The position numbers and the translations under genes were made by a program. The notes beneath the pieces are model-generated. The model did not search any database, had not been told where the DNA came from, and saw nothing but the letters and a program-made list of their open reading frames with translations. From Pseudomonas entomophila (GTDB taxonomy: Bacteria; Pseudomonadota; Gammaproteobacteria; Pseudomonadales; Pseudomonadaceae), in assembly GCF_029478665.1 (NCBI RefSeq), contig NZ_JARPQB010000040.1:1-64000 (forward strand): DNA of 64,000 nucleotides, read 5' to 3'. How positions within the stretch are numbered: position 1 is the first letter of the stretch; every line of letters begins with the position of its first letter. This document shows positions 40,055 to 48,392 of this stretch, piece after piece.

Positions 40055-42229
40055 TCACCCCCCTAACAACCGCGCCAGGCTGCGCGCCAGCTCCTCCTGG
40101 CGAAACGGCTTGCGCAACACCTCGAACCCGTGCAACTCGCGGGGCGCGAGATTGGCATACCCGGTAATGACCAACACCGGCAAATCCGCGAATCGCTCAC
40201 GCACCTGCCGGGCAAACCGCACCCCCGTCATCCCGGCCATGACATGGTCGGTCAGCAGCACATCCGGACACAGCCCGTCATCCAGCAACGCCTGTGCCTG
40301 GGCCGCCCCATCCGCCTCGGTGACCTCATACCCCAATTCAAGCAACTGCAGCACCGTGGCCTGGCGCACCAGCGGCTCGTCCTCCACCAGCAACACCCGG
40401 GTCGACCGCTGCGGGCGTGGCAACTCGACGTGCCTGGCAGCGGCGGTCTCACTGTCACTGACGGGCAGCCACAAGGTCGCTTCGGTGCCCTGCTGCGGCC
40501 GCGAACGAATACCGAAGCCACCGCCAGACTGCATCGCCAACCCCTGGACCATCGGCAACCCCAGGCCGGTGCCCTTGCCCACGCCCTTGGTCGAGTAGAA
40601 CGGCTCGGTGCAATGCTTCAACACGTCCGCACTCATGCCGCAGCCGGTATCAGCCACCTGCAGCCACACCTGGCGGCCCGCAGCCAGTCCGACCGGCCTG
40701 CCAGGCCCGTTCCTGTCGTCATCCAGGCCGGCGACGATGCTCAGGCGCCCGCCTTCGGTCATGGCATCACGGGCATTGACCACCAGGTTGAGCAGGGCCA
40801 GTTCCAGCTGATGGGGGTCGACCAGCACCTGCGGCAGCGCCGCGTCGATGCGCACCTGCACAGCGATGGTCGGCCCCAGCGAACGCGCCATCAGCTCGCG
40901 CATGTCGTCGACCAGCAGCGCCAGCGAAACCCCCTGAGGCTTGAGCGTCTGGCGCCGGGCGAAGCTGAGCAGGCGCCCGACCAGGTTACGCGCCCGCTCC
41001 GCCGCCTGCAGGCCGCCGTCGATCAAGCGCTCGCCCCGCGCCGGCTCGGGGTGGCGGCGCAGCAGCTCGAGGGAGGCGATGATCGGCGTGAGCATGTTGT
41101 TGAGGTCGTGGGCGATCCCGCCGGTGAGCTGGCCGATCATCTCCATCTTGTACGCTTCGTGCAGCTGCTGCAGGCCCGCCTCGCGCTGGGCCAGCATGGT
41201 CGCCACGCGCTCCTCCAGGCATTCGTTGAGCACATGCAGGGCGTGTTCGGCCCGGGCATGGCTGATCGCCGCCCAGGTCTGCTCGGCGGCTTCCTCGGCC
41301 AACAGGCATTCATCGTCCAGGATCGGATGCGCGCCATGGAAATGCACGATCAGCATCGCCTCCAGGCGCTCGGCGCGCAGCACCGGCACGTGCAGCGCGG
41401 CGCACAGCCCCTCCAGGTGCAACGGTCGCGGCTCGTCCTGCTGGTAGCTGTGCCGGGCAACGTGCCCGGCCTGCATCGCCCCGTACAGGTTCGGGTCGAA
41501 GTCGGAAAAGGGAAAATCGCCCAGCAGCGAGGGCACGCCATCGGCCCATTCGTGGGCGACGCGAAAGCGCTTGCCATCGCCCAGGTGCTCGCCGAAACAC
41601 ACCCGCGCGGCGCCCAGCTCCTGCGCCAGCCGGCGCGTGGCATGCCCTTCGATATGCTCGGCGTCGCCCAGTTCGGGCAAGGCCTGGCGCAGTTCCAGCA
41701 GGAACGCCTGGCGATGTTCGAAACGTACCCGCTCGGTGGTATCGGTAACGATGCACAGCACCCCACCCACCCCGCCGTCAGCTTCGCGCACGGCGGAATA
41801 GGACACGTCGAAATAGACCGTCTCACCCGCGCCACTGCGCTCGATATAGAACGGCCGGTCCTTCGCCGAGAAGGTGTCGCCTGTCTCGCGCACACCCCGC
41901 AGCAATGGCTCCAGGTCGTCCCACAGCTCGCCCCAATTCTCCTGCCCGGGCCGCCCCAGCGCGGCGGGGTGCTTGTTGCCGATGGTCGGGAAGTAGGCGT
42001 CGTTGTACAGGGCGATGTATTGCGGCCCCCAGAACAGCACGATTTGCGCCTGGGCCGAGAGCAACGTGGTGGTGATCGCCTTGAGGCCGGGCGACCAGCC
42101 CTGCGGCTGGCCCAGCGGCGAGCCGGCCCAGTCCATCGCCTGCAGCAGGCCGCTGACCACACCGTCATGACGCAGGAAGTTCGCCGCGGGATCGCGGTGT
42201 CTGGCGGGTCTGTGGCGGGCTGATTTCAT
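40055..42229 (-). CDS. Soluble hybrid histidine kinase (PAS-GAF-HisKA-HATPase-REC), B
   Basis: 724 residues, no membrane segment. Same order as kinase A: PAS (about 25-170, with SPLGQPQGWSPGL at its start and VLFWGPQYIALYNDAY), GAF-like (about 180-320), HisKA with H374 in GGIAHDLNNM, HATPase_c (LNLVVNARDAM, GTGLGL) and receiver with D661 in LLTDHVMAGM. In this kinase the usual DFNN after the histidine is DLNN. Both PAS domains resemble those that bind flavin or haem only at the fold level, so the signal is unknown. The ATG at 42229 has a weak ribosome binding site. Confidence 0.9.
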   Translation of the reverse strand: MKSARHRPARHRDPAANFLRHDGVVSGLLQAMDWAGSPLGQPQGWSPGLKAITTTLLSAQAQIVLFWGPQYIALYNDAYFPTIGNKHPAALGRPGQENWGELWDDLEPLLRGVRETGDTFSAKDRPFYIERSGAGETVYFDVSYSAVREADGGVGGVLCIVTDTTERVRFEHRQAFLLELRQALPELGDAEHIEGHATRRLAQELGAARVCFGEHLGDGKRFRVAHEWADGVPSLLGDFPFSDFDPNLYGAMQAGHVARHSYQQDEPRPLHLEGLCAALHVPVLRAERLEAMLIVHFHGAHPILDDECLLAEEAAEQTWAAISHARAEHALHVLNECLEERVATMLAQREAGLQQLHEAYKMEMIGQLTGGIAHDLNNMLTPIIASLELLRRHPEPARGERLIDGGLQAAERARNLVGRLLSFARRQTLKPQGVSLALLVDDMRELMARSLGPTIAVQVRIDAALPQVLVDPHQLELALLNLVVNARDAMTEGGRLSIVAGLDDDRNGPGRPVGLAAGRQVWLQVADTGCGMSADVLKHCTEPFYSTKGVGKGTGLGLPMVQGLAMQSGGGFGIRSRPQQGTEATLWLPVSDSETAAARHVELPRPQRSTRVLLVEDEPLVRQATVLQLLELGYEVTEADGAAQAQALLDDGLCPDVLLTDHVMAGMTGVRFARQVRERFADLPVLVITGYANLAPRELHGFEVLRKPFRQEELARSLARLLGG

Positions 42230-42335
42230 GACGTTCGGGCCATGGTGGATCCTGTCAGATTGCCATCCTTCACAGGTATGAAATCAGCCAGCGCCAGACG
42301 TTCCAATCAATTCGGTTGTCGGGCGAATAAAGCGC

Positions 42336-42968
42336 TCAACGACGCCCTTCGGCCAGCATGCGCAGTGCCAGGCCCGCCAGCACGGTGCCCATCAACCAGC
42401 GCTGAACCTGCTGCCACAGCGGCCGCCCGGCGAGGAACACGGCGATCGAGCCGGCCATCACCGCGATCAATGCGTTCACCGTGACGCTGATGGCGATCTG
42501 CATGCAGCCCAGCACCAGCGACTGGCTCAGCACGCTGCCGTGGCCCGGTTCGATGAACTGCGGCATCAGCGACAGGTACATCACCGCGATCTTGGGGTTG
42601 AGCAGGCTGGTCAGCAAGCCCATGCCGAACAGCCGGCGCGGGCTGTCCGCCGGCAGGTCGCGGACCTGAAACGGCGAACGACCGCCCGGGCGCAGGGCCT
42701 GCCATGCCAGGTACAGCAGGTACAGCGCGCCGCCGATGCGCAAGGCGTCGTAGGCGAACGGCACGGCCATCACCAGGGCGGTGATGCCCAGTGCCGCGCA
42801 GAGCATGTAGATGACGAAGCCCAGGGCCACGCCCCCCAGCGAGATCAGCCCGGCCATGCGCCCCTGGCAGATGGAGCGGGAGATCAGGTAGATCATGTTC
42901 GGGCCGGGGGTGAGGACCATGCCCAGGCAGATCAGGGCGAAGGCCAGGAGGTTCGTGATGTCGGGCAT
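42336..42968 (-). CDS. LysE/RhtB family exporter
   Basis: 210 residues with six hydrophobic segments and the family signature GMVLTPGPNMIYLISRS near residue 15. The later SLLNPKIAVMYLSLMPQF is also typical. Such proteins export amino acids or related metabolites by proton exchange. The ATG at 42968 follows AAGGATTG. A 5' fragment of this gene's upstream region is duplicated at 43741. No operon partner; substrate unknown. Confidence 0.9.
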   Translation of the reverse strand: MPDITNLLAFALICLGMVLTPGPNMIYLISRSICQGRMAGLISLGGVALGFVIYMLCAALGITALVMAVPFAYDALRIGGALYLLYLAWQALRPGGRSPFQVRDLPADSPRRLFGMGLLTSLLNPKIAVMYLSLMPQFIEPGHGSVLSQSLVLGCMQIAISVTVNALIAVMAGSIAVFLAGRPLWQQVQRWLMGTVLAGLALRMLAEGRR

Positions 42969-43029
42969 GGGGCACAATCCTTGTGGGGGTGGGAGGCACG
43001 AAGTGTATCCGCACATGACCCCGCCTTGA

Positions 43030-43152
43030 AACGTGTTCCCGAGCCCGGTAACCTCTGCGCGCTGCTGTAAGTCCAGCGGCCGGGTTTGGTCACCCGCGAA
43101 CATCAAGGCGCACAAGCGCCGCATAGCGATTCAGTTGGCGCTTTTTTGTGCC
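43030..43152 (+). ncRNA. C4-like antisense/leader RNA ahead of the DUF3077 gene
   Basis: A structured stretch ending in a rho-independent terminator: GCGCC (43116-43120) pairs with GGCGC (43137-43141), flanked by GCACAA and TTGTGC, with TTTTTT at 43142-43147. Upstream of it, 43081-43108 is almost fully complementary to 43208-43232 in the leader of the next gene. An upstream terminated RNA with segments complementary to a downstream leader is the organisation of phage C4 antisense RNAs. The exact 5' end and family membership are not established here. Confidence 0.5.
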
Positions 43153-43207
43153 CGGCTGTCTCGTGTTATGGCGGCTGTGCGTGGGGCGCCTCCGTGCGCG
43201 CCGGTTT

Positions 43208-43290
43208 CCTTGATTCCCGGTTGACCAACCCGCGCACAGTCGCCACCCATTCGTTTGGTCACGTCGAGTGGCGGCTCTATTGAATCAAGG
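43208..43290 (+). promoter_or_regulatory. Leader that can mask the DUF3077 ribosome binding site
   Basis: CCTTGATTC (43208-43216) is perfectly complementary to GAATCAAGG (43282-43290), which includes the Shine-Dalgarno sequence of the gene at 43300. A second pair, TTGACCAA (43221-43228) with TTTGGTCA (43254-43261), lies inside. The same left arm can instead pair with the upstream RNA segment 43081-43108. The two pairings exclude each other. Confidence 0.5.
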
Positions 43291-43299
43291 AGCGACACA

Positions 43300-43617
43300 A
43301 TGACAAAAGCCTTACCCGATCCTCCGTCCCGCGCCACCACGGCCCCTTCCAGCTTCGGCAACTGCGAATGCAGTCACCCTTCCCTGTTCGCCGTGCGCGA
43401 AGGTGTCGACCTCGAGGATGCGCTGGTGCATCTCTCCACTCTGCTCAAGGGCGCATTCGCGACCAATCTAAAGGCTATGGAGCTGGCGAACGGCACCTGC
43501 CGCGATCTGTTGTTGGGCAATGACCATGGGCTGGATACCGCCAAGGCGGTGGTCGAGGCATTGCTCGATGGGCTGGAGATGCAGCAGGCGGCAAAGGCGC
43601 GGATGCGCACCGCCTGA
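43300..43617 (+). CDS. DUF3077 family small protein
   Basis: 105 residues from the ATG at 43300 (CAAGGAGCG upstream). It contains the phrases GVDLEDALVHLSTLLKGAF and LANGTCRDLLLG that mark DUF3077, a pseudomonad family often present in several copies per genome. It is soluble and mainly helical, with two cysteines in NCECSHP near residue 22. Function unknown. Translation is probably controlled by the leader just upstream, whose stem covers the ribosome binding site. Confidence 0.82.
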   Translation: MTKALPDPPSRATTAPSSFGNCECSHPSLFAVREGVDLEDALVHLSTLLKGAFATNLKAMELANGTCRDLLLGNDHGLDTAKAVVEALLDGLEMQQAAKARMRTA

Positions 43618-43626
43618 CACCCCGCA

Positions 43627-43735
43627 CTGTAGGAGCCGGCTTTGCCGGCGAAAGGGCCGGCACATCCAGCACAAGAATCAGGCACTGTGCGGTGAAGGTG
43701 GGACCTGTTCGCCGGCAAAGCCGGCTCCTACAGGG
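43627..43735. repeat. REP pair (CCGGCTTTGCCGG type)
   Basis: Inverted GTAGGAGCCGGCTTTGCCGGCGAA copies about 45 nt apart, directly after the DUF3077 gene. Confidence 0.85.
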
Positions 43736-43740
43736 ACCGG

Positions 43741-43870
43741 CATGGGGGCACAATCCGTGGGGCACGAAGTGTATCGGCACATGGCCCCACCTTGAAACGT
43801 GTTCCTGAACGGCGCATTTTTTGTACCCGCTCGTTTCGTTCAATGGCGGCGATCGAGCGCCGTGCGGGTG
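43741..43870 (+). repeat. Decayed copy of the lysE-DUF3077 leader region
   Basis: 43741-43806 matches 42966-43040, including the first codon of lysE and the stretch CACGAAGTGTATC...CTTGAAACGTGTTCC. 43811-43850 then matches 43137-43176, the terminator tail and the bases after it. The roughly 95 bases of RNA body between them are missing. No DUF3077 gene follows. The czcA stop is immediately downstream. Confidence 0.65.
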
Positions 43871-43892
43871 GCGCTCAATCCCATGCAGAACC

Positions 43893-46800
43893 TCAGTGGC
43901 CCTGCGGCTCGTCCTGCTCCTCGCGCCGATGCGCCCACTGGTACAGCGCCGGCAACACCAGCAAGGTCAGCGCCGTCGACGACAGGATGCCGCCGATCAC
44001 CACCGTCGCCAGCGGCCGCTGCACCTCGGCGCCGGTGCCGCTGGCCAGGGCCATGGGGATGAAGCCCAGCGAGGCTACCAGCGCCGTCATCAGCACCGGC
44101 CGCAGGCGGGTCAGCGCGCCCTCCTCGACCGCCGCGCGCAGGCCGCGCCCTTCTTCACGCAGGTTGCGGATGAAGGCGATCATCACCAGGCCGTTGAGCA
44201 CCGCCACCCCCGACAGCGCGATGAAGCCCACGCCCGCCGAGATCGACAACGGAATGTCCCGCAGCCACAGCGCCAGCACCCCACCGGTCAGGGCGAAGGG
44301 AATGCCGGTGAACACCAGCAGGCCATCCTTGAGGTTGTTGAACATCATCAGCAGCAGCGCCATCACCAGCAGCAGCGACACCGGCACCACCACCCGCAGG
44401 CGCTCGGCCGCCGATTGCAGCTGTTCGAACTGGCCGCCCCAGCGGGTCCAGTAGCCCGGCGGGATCTGCACCTGGTCGATCAAGGCCTGCGACGCTTCCT
44501 CGACGAACGAGCCCAGGTCACGCCCGCGCACGTTGGCGCTGACCACCACCACACGCTTGCCGTCCTCGCGGCTGACCTGGTTGGGGCCCAGCTGCAGGTT
44601 CAGCGTGGCCACCTGCGACAGCGGGATGAAGCCGATCTGCGCGGCGCCGTTGGCGGCGCTGGCCGGCACCGGAATCAGCAGGCTGGACAAGCCGTCGACA
44701 TCGGTACGCAAGGTCTCCGACAGGCGCACCACCATGTCGAAGCGGCGGTCGCCTTCATACAGGGTGCCCGCCGTGCGTCCGCCAACGGCAATGGCGATGG
44801 CGTCCTGCACGTCGCCGACGTTCAGGCCATGGCGGGCGGCCTTGTCGCGGTCGATGTCGATGGTCAGCACCGGCAGGCCGGTGGTCTGCTCGACCTTCAC
44901 CTCCGAAGCGCCCGGCACACTCTGCAGGCGCGTGGCGATCTGCGCGGCGGTACGGTTGAGCACGTCCATGTCGTCGCCGAACACCTTCACCGCGACATCG
45001 CTGCGCACCCCGGAAATCAACTCGTTGAAACGCAGCTGGATCGGCTGCGACAGCTCGTAGTTGCTGCCCGGCACGCTGGCCGCGGCGCGCTGCACTTCGG
45101 CGATCAGCGCCTCGCGCGGCTTGCTCGGGTCCTGCCACTGGTCGCGGGGCTTGAGCATCACATAGGCGTCGGAGATGTTCGGCGGCATCGGGTCGGAGGC
45201 GATCTCGGCGGTGCCGGTGCGGGCGAACACCCGCTCCACTTCCGGTACCTGCCGGATGATGGTTTTCTCCAGGCGCTGCTGCATTTCCACCGACTGCGAC
45301 AGGCTGGTGCCCGGCACGCGCAGGGCCTGCAGGGCGAAGTCGCCCTCGCTGAGGCTGGGGATGAACTCGCTGCCCATGCGGCTGGCCAGCACGCCCGACA
45401 GCAGCACCAGGGTGGCGGCGCCGGCGAAGGCCAGGTTGCGCCGCGCCAGCACCCAGTCGAGCACCGGCGCGTAGCGGCGGCGGGCGGTGCGCATGACCAC
45501 GCCCTCTTCCTCTTTCACCTTGCCGGTGACGAACAGCGCGAGCGCCGCCGGCACGAAGGTCACCGAGAGGATCATCGCCCCCAGCAGCGCCATTACCACG
45601 GTGAAGGCCATGGGGTGGAACATCTTGCCCTCGACACCGGTCAGGGCAAAGATCGGCAGGTACACCACCATGATGATCAACTGCCCGTAGATCAGCGGCC
45701 GACGTGCCTCGCGGGCAGCGGCGAACACTTCGTGGAAGCGCTCGGAACGGGTCAGCATGCGGCCGTGGTGCTGCTGGGCATGGGCCAGGCGGCGGATGGC
45801 GTTCTCGACGATCACCACCGCGCCGTCGACGATGATGCCGAAGTCCAGCGCCCCGAGGCTCATCAGGTTGGCGCTGACCTTGTTGCTGAACATGCCGGTG
45901 AAGGTGAACAGCATCGACAGCGGGATGACCATGGCGGTGATCAGCGCCGCGCGGATGTTGCCCAGGAACAGGAACAGCACGGCGATGACCAGGATCGCGC
46001 CTTCGATGAGGTTCTTCTTCACCGTGGCGATGGCTTTTTCCACCAGGTTGGTGCGGTCATACACGGTGATCGCCACCACGCCCTTGGGCAGGCTGCGGTT
46101 GATCTCCTCGAGCTTGGCCGCCACGGCCTGGGACACCGTGCGGCTGTTCTCGCCGATCAGCATGAACACGGTGCCCAGCACCACTTCGCGGCCGTTCTCG
46201 GTGGCCGCGCCCGAGCGCAGCTCCTGGCCCAGGCCGACCTGGGCCACATGGCTGACGCGGATCGGCGCGCCGTCGACGCTGGAAATGACGATGTTGGCGA
46301 TGTCCTCGGCCGAAGCCACCTGGCCCGGGGCGCGGATCAGCAGCTGCTCGCCGTTGCGCTCGATGTAGCCGGCGCCGACGTTGGCGTTGTTGCGCTCCAG
46401 CGCGGCGATCAGGTCGTTGAGGGTGAGCTTGTAGGCCGCCAGGCGCTTGGGGTCGGGGGCGACCAGGTACTGCTTGGCGTGGCCACCGATGCTGTTGACC
46501 TCGGCGACGCCCGGCACGTTGCGCAGCTGCGGCTTGATGATCCAGTCCTGGATCACCCGCAGGTCGGTGGCGGTATAAGGCGTGCCGTCGTCCTTCAGCG
46601 CCCCCTCCTTGGCCTCGACCGTCCACAGGAAGATCTCGCCAAGGCCGGTGGAGATCGGCCCCATGGCCGCCTCGATACCCTCGGGCAACTGCTCGCGCGC
46701 CACCTGCAGGCGCTCGTTGACCAGTTGCCGGGCGAAGAAGATGTCGGTGCCGTCATCGAAGATCACCGTCACCTGCGACAGCCCCGAACGCGACAGCGAG

Positions 46801-47048
46801 CGGGTCTGCTTGAGGCCCGGCAGGCCGGCCATGGCGGTCTCGATGGCGAAGGTGATGCGTTGCTCGGTTTCCAGCGGTGAATAGCCGGGCGCGGCGGTGT
46901 TGATCTGCACCTGCACGTTGGTGATGTCGGGCACGGCGTCGATGGGCAGCTTCTGGTAGCTGTGGATGCCCACGGCGGCCATCAGCACCACGGCGAGCAT
47001 CACCACCAGGCGCTGCTCGATGGCGAATTGGATCAGGCGTTCGAACAT
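43893..47048 (-). CDS. czcA: Heavy-metal efflux RND pump CzcA (HME type)
   Basis: 1051 residues, 12 membrane segments in the RND pattern. The TM4 proton-relay signature LDFGIIVDGAVVIVEN (near residue 400) has the two Asp and one Glu typical of the Co/Zn/Cd (HME1) branch. The inner-membrane pump exchanges protons for divalent metal and works with the periplasmic adaptor and outer-membrane channel encoded just upstream. The start at 47048 is 15 bases after the czcB stop. No two-component czcRS pair is present in the window. Confidence 0.94.
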   Translation of the reverse strand: MFERLIQFAIEQRLVVMLAVVLMAAVGIHSYQKLPIDAVPDITNVQVQINTAAPGYSPLETEQRITFAIETAMAGLPGLKQTRSLSRSGLSQVTVIFDDGTDIFFARQLVNERLQVAREQLPEGIEAAMGPISTGLGEIFLWTVEAKEGALKDDGTPYTATDLRVIQDWIIKPQLRNVPGVAEVNSIGGHAKQYLVAPDPKRLAAYKLTLNDLIAALERNNANVGAGYIERNGEQLLIRAPGQVASAEDIANIVISSVDGAPIRVSHVAQVGLGQELRSGAATENGREVVLGTVFMLIGENSRTVSQAVAAKLEEINRSLPKGVVAITVYDRTNLVEKAIATVKKNLIEGAILVIAVLFLFLGNIRAALITAMVIPLSMLFTFTGMFSNKVSANLMSLGALDFGIIVDGAVVIVENAIRRLAHAQQHHGRMLTRSERFHEVFAAAREARRPLIYGQLIIMVVYLPIFALTGVEGKMFHPMAFTVVMALLGAMILSVTFVPAALALFVTGKVKEEEGVVMRTARRRYAPVLDWVLARRNLAFAGAATLVLLSGVLASRMGSEFIPSLSEGDFALQALRVPGTSLSQSVEMQQRLEKTIIRQVPEVERVFARTGTAEIASDPMPPNISDAYVMLKPRDQWQDPSKPREALIAEVQRAAASVPGSNYELSQPIQLRFNELISGVRSDVAVKVFGDDMDVLNRTAAQIATRLQSVPGASEVKVEQTTGLPVLTIDIDRDKAARHGLNVGDVQDAIAIAVGGRTAGTLYEGDRRFDMVVRLSETLRTDVDGLSSLLIPVPASAANGAAQIGFIPLSQVATLNLQLGPNQVSREDGKRVVVVSANVRGRDLGSFVEEASQALIDQVQIPPGYWTRWGGQFEQLQSAAERLRVVVPVSLLLVMALLLMMFNNLKDGLLVFTGIPFALTGGVLALWLRDIPLSISAGVGFIALSGVAVLNGLVMIAFIRNLREEGRGLRAAVEEGALTRLRPVLMTALVASLGFIPMALASGTGAEVQRPLATVVIGGILSSTALTLLVLPALYQWAHRREEQDEPQGH

Positions 47049-47063
47049 GTCAGGCGTTCCCGG

Positions 47064-48281
47064 TCAGTGGCTGTGCGCGGCCGAGCCTTTGCCCAGCTCG
47101 GACTTGAGGACGAAGCTGCCGGCGGCAGCCACCACGGTGCCGGCGGCCAGCCCCTCGCGGATCTCCACCTGGCCGTTGTCGCGGCGCCCGGGCTTGACCG
47201 GGCGGGCCTCGAAGCCTTCGTCGTTGCGCACGAACACCACGGTCTGCTCCTCCCAGGTCTGCAAGGCGCTTTCCGGCACCACCACGGCGGCGTCGAAGCG
47301 CTCGACGGTGACCGCGATATTGACGAACAGCCCCGGGCGCCAGGCGCCGTTGGGGTTGGCCAGGGTGGCGCGCACGGTGGCGGCGCGGTTCTGCTCACCG
47401 AGCAGGCTGCCGACGTAGTTGACCTTGCCCTCGACCTGGGCGCCGAGGTCCGGCGCGCTGACGGTGACGCCACGGCCGCTGACCACCTTGTCCAGGTCAC
47501 GCGGGGCGACGGCGAAGGTGGCCCAGACCCGGCTCAGGTCGGACAGGGTGAAGGCGTTGCTGGTCTCGTCCACCACCTCGCCCACGGTCAGGTGCTTCTC
47601 CACCACCACCGCATCGAACGGTGCGCGCAGTTCATAGCGGTTGCCCTTGCCGGCCGGGGCCACGGCGGCGACCTTCTGCCCGGCGTTGGCGGCGGCGATC
47701 TCGGCCTCCTGCAAGGCCTGGCGGGCTTGCAGGTAGTCCTGCTCGGCGCTGATGCGCTCCTGCCACAGCTGCTTTTCGCGTTCGAAGGTCAGCCGTGCCA
47801 GTTCCAGGCGGCGCTGGGCGGCCTGCTGCTCGCTGCGCAGCTCGGAGATCTGCTGGCTGGCGATCACCGCCAGCACCTGGCCGCGCTTGACCGCCTGGCC
47901 CAGCTCGGCGTGCACCGACTCGACCACGCCTGGCACCCGGGGCACCACGTGGGCGGTGCGGTCCTCGTCGAAGCGGATCTCGCCGGGGAAGCTGATGGCG
48001 GTGCCCAGGGTCTGTGGGCCGGCGGTGCTCAGTTGCACGCCGGCGGCCTGGATCTGCTCGGCGCTGAGGTGCAGCTTGCCCTCCTCCTCGCCGTGATTTT
48101 CGCCCTCGCCTTGCGAGGCGCCATGGCCATGGCCATCGTCCTGTTCTTCGGCATGGCCGTGGTCGTCTTGCTGGGCCTGGCCGCTGGAGGCCTGGCCGAG
48201 GGTGCCGGTCCAGGCCAGGCCACCCAGGCCGAGGGCGGCAATGGCGGCGGCGAGGATGGCGAGTTTGCGTGGGTTGGTCAT
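47064..48281 (-). CDS. czcB: RND periplasmic adaptor CzcB
   Basis: 405 residues. Membrane-fusion protein with an N-terminal signal/anchor (about 6-27) and then a His/Asp/Glu-rich segment (DDHGHAEEQDDGHGHG, about 39-55, with more His up to 70) that probably binds metal. The barrel-sandwich and alpha-hairpin region (QQISELRSEQQAAQRRLELARL near 170) and the beta barrel follow. Metal binding at this N-terminus is known for CzcB and CusB relatives. The ATG at 48281 follows CAGGAAC. Separated from czcC by a REP fragment. Confidence 0.93.
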   Translation of the reverse strand: MTNPRKLAILAAAIAALGLGGLAWTGTLGQASSGQAQQDDHGHAEEQDDGHGHGASQGEGENHGEEEGKLHLSAEQIQAAGVQLSTAGPQTLGTAISFPGEIRFDEDRTAHVVPRVPGVVESVHAELGQAVKRGQVLAVIASQQISELRSEQQAAQRRLELARLTFEREKQLWQERISAEQDYLQARQALQEAEIAAANAGQKVAAVAPAGKGNRYELRAPFDAVVVEKHLTVGEVVDETSNAFTLSDLSRVWATFAVAPRDLDKVVSGRGVTVSAPDLGAQVEGKVNYVGSLLGEQNRAATVRATLANPNGAWRPGLFVNIAVTVERFDAAVVVPESALQTWEEQTVVFVRNDEGFEARPVKPGRRDNGQVEIREGLAAGTVVAAAGSFVLKSELGKGSAAHSH

Positions 48282-48316
48282 TGTTGTTCCTGCTGGGAAG
48301 GGTCGTCAGTCGAATC

Positions 48317-48380
48317 GCCGGGGCCGCTGCGCGGCCCTTTCGCCGGCAAGCCGGCTCCTACGGAGCCGGCAAGCCGGCGG
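48317..48380. repeat. Compact REP fragment
   Basis: A TTCGCCGGCAAGCCGGCTCCTAC REP (core CCGGCAAGCCGG) fused at once to a second truncated copy, GGAGCCGGCAAGCCGGC, with almost no spacer. Lies between czcC and czcB. Confidence 0.7.
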
Positions 48381-48392
48381 CGAACGAATGCA

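Noticed and set aside
43821..46880. A 1019-codon open frame antisense to czcA
   Set aside because: Composition (His/Gln/Arg runs) reflects complementary GC3 codons of czcA; no start signal.
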